Below, in pieces: positions 63,780 through 64,000 of a stretch of DNA of 64,000 bases; position 1 is the stretch's first letter, and the number at the start of each line of letters is the position of its first letter. Source of the stretch: Streptomyces rhizoryzae (GTDB taxonomy: Bacteria > Actinomycetota > Actinomycetes > Streptomycetales > Streptomycetaceae); the NCBI RefSeq assembly GCF_023155275.1, contig NZ_JALMUV010000006.1, positions 169,386-233,385 on the forward strand, read 5' to 3'. The position numbers and the translations under genes are program-made. The notes beneath the pieces are model-generated. The model was not told the origin of the DNA, made no database searches, and saw only the letters and a program-made list of their open reading frames with translations.

Positions 63780-63865
63780 GGCGCCCCCCACGTTGGGGTT
63801 TCTCTGCGGTTCGTGTTCCGCCGGGCCCGGTTCGTCGGTGGTTGCGCGCCGTGCCGGCGGTGGGG

Positions 63866-64000
63866 TGTTCTTTGTGGCCGCCCCACGTCGTTGTCGCTGG
63901 GCGCCGTGGGTGTTCTTTGTGGCCGCCCCACGTCGTTGTCGCTGGGCGCCGTGGGTGTTCTTTGTGGCCGCCCCACGTTGTCGTCGCTGGGCGCCGTGGG
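63866..64000. repeat. Three tandem 45-bp repeats running to the window end
   Basis: Units at 63866-63910, 63911-63955 and 63956-64000 begin TGTTCTTTGTGGCCGCCCCA and are almost identical; the third has a small change (GTTGTCG for GTCGTTG). The array may continue outside. On the minus strand 45 bp equals 15 codons ([15 protein letters not shown] per unit), but no plausible gene is associated; I treat it as intergenic repeat DNA after birA. Confidence 0.85.

Overview
The window is high-GC actinobacterial chromosome. Gene content, codon use and gene order point to Streptomyces. From memory and unchecked, most of the order matches the S. coelicolor core around SCO4878-SCO4927.

Layout. (1) 1-8145: a surface-glycan locus with an acyltransferase, a polysialyltransferase-like enzyme, a GT2 glycosyltransferase, a CMP-nonulosonate synthetase fused to a HAD phosphatase, a NeuB-type synthase and two more transferase-like proteins. 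The likely product is a nonulosonic (Kdn/teichulosonic-type) wall polymer. (2) 8273-16777: an M20 amidohydrolase, a BMP-type nucleoside ABC importer, cytidine deaminase and thymidine phosphorylase. (3) 16875-24869: an Uma2 relic, a DGPF protein with an ECF42-type sigma factor, divergent MFS/LysR genes, a hydrolase lacking its nucleophile, adenosine deaminase, and small secreted or membrane proteins. (4) 24937-29068: lipoprotein-AfsQ2-AfsQ1 and divergent SigQ. (5) 29328-34738: uridine kinase-like protein, deoC with two aldehyde dehydrogenase genes, and a PH-domain protein. (6) 34809-41067: an accessory block of about 6 kb holding a GntR regulator, three near-identical paralogues, a 44-residue peptide followed by a PIMT-like methyltransferase, a recombinase-fold protein without catalytic Ser, an XRE-TPR regulator and a small repeat protein. 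(7) 41171-49476: phosphosugar mutase, purine nucleoside phosphorylase, a GGCT-like protein, LpdA-type flavoprotein, DeoR and TetR regulators, and an esterase. (8) 49565-63779: AccA2, a pseudokinase with two kinase-propeller proteins, Maf, a stand-alone PBP, MmpB, AccE, PccB and BirA. The window ends in a 45-bp tandem repeat.

How it fits together. The scattered nucleoside genes form one salvage route. BMP-ABC imports nucleosides; cytidine and adenosine deaminases feed phosphorolysis by thymidine and purine nucleoside phosphorylases; phosphopentomutase, DeoC and aldehyde dehydrogenase dispose of the sugar. Five of these promoters share the palindrome CTACGCGCGTAG or a close variant, which I infer to be a common operator. 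BirA biotinylates AccA2, which works with PccB and AccE in acyl-CoA carboxylase.

At least 14 genes have a TANNNT-like -10 box 6-7 bases before a start codon, so they look leaderless; I used this to choose several starts. The most promising new system is the peptide/methyltransferase pair at 36741-38079, which resembles a two-gene aspartimide-forming RiPP cluster.
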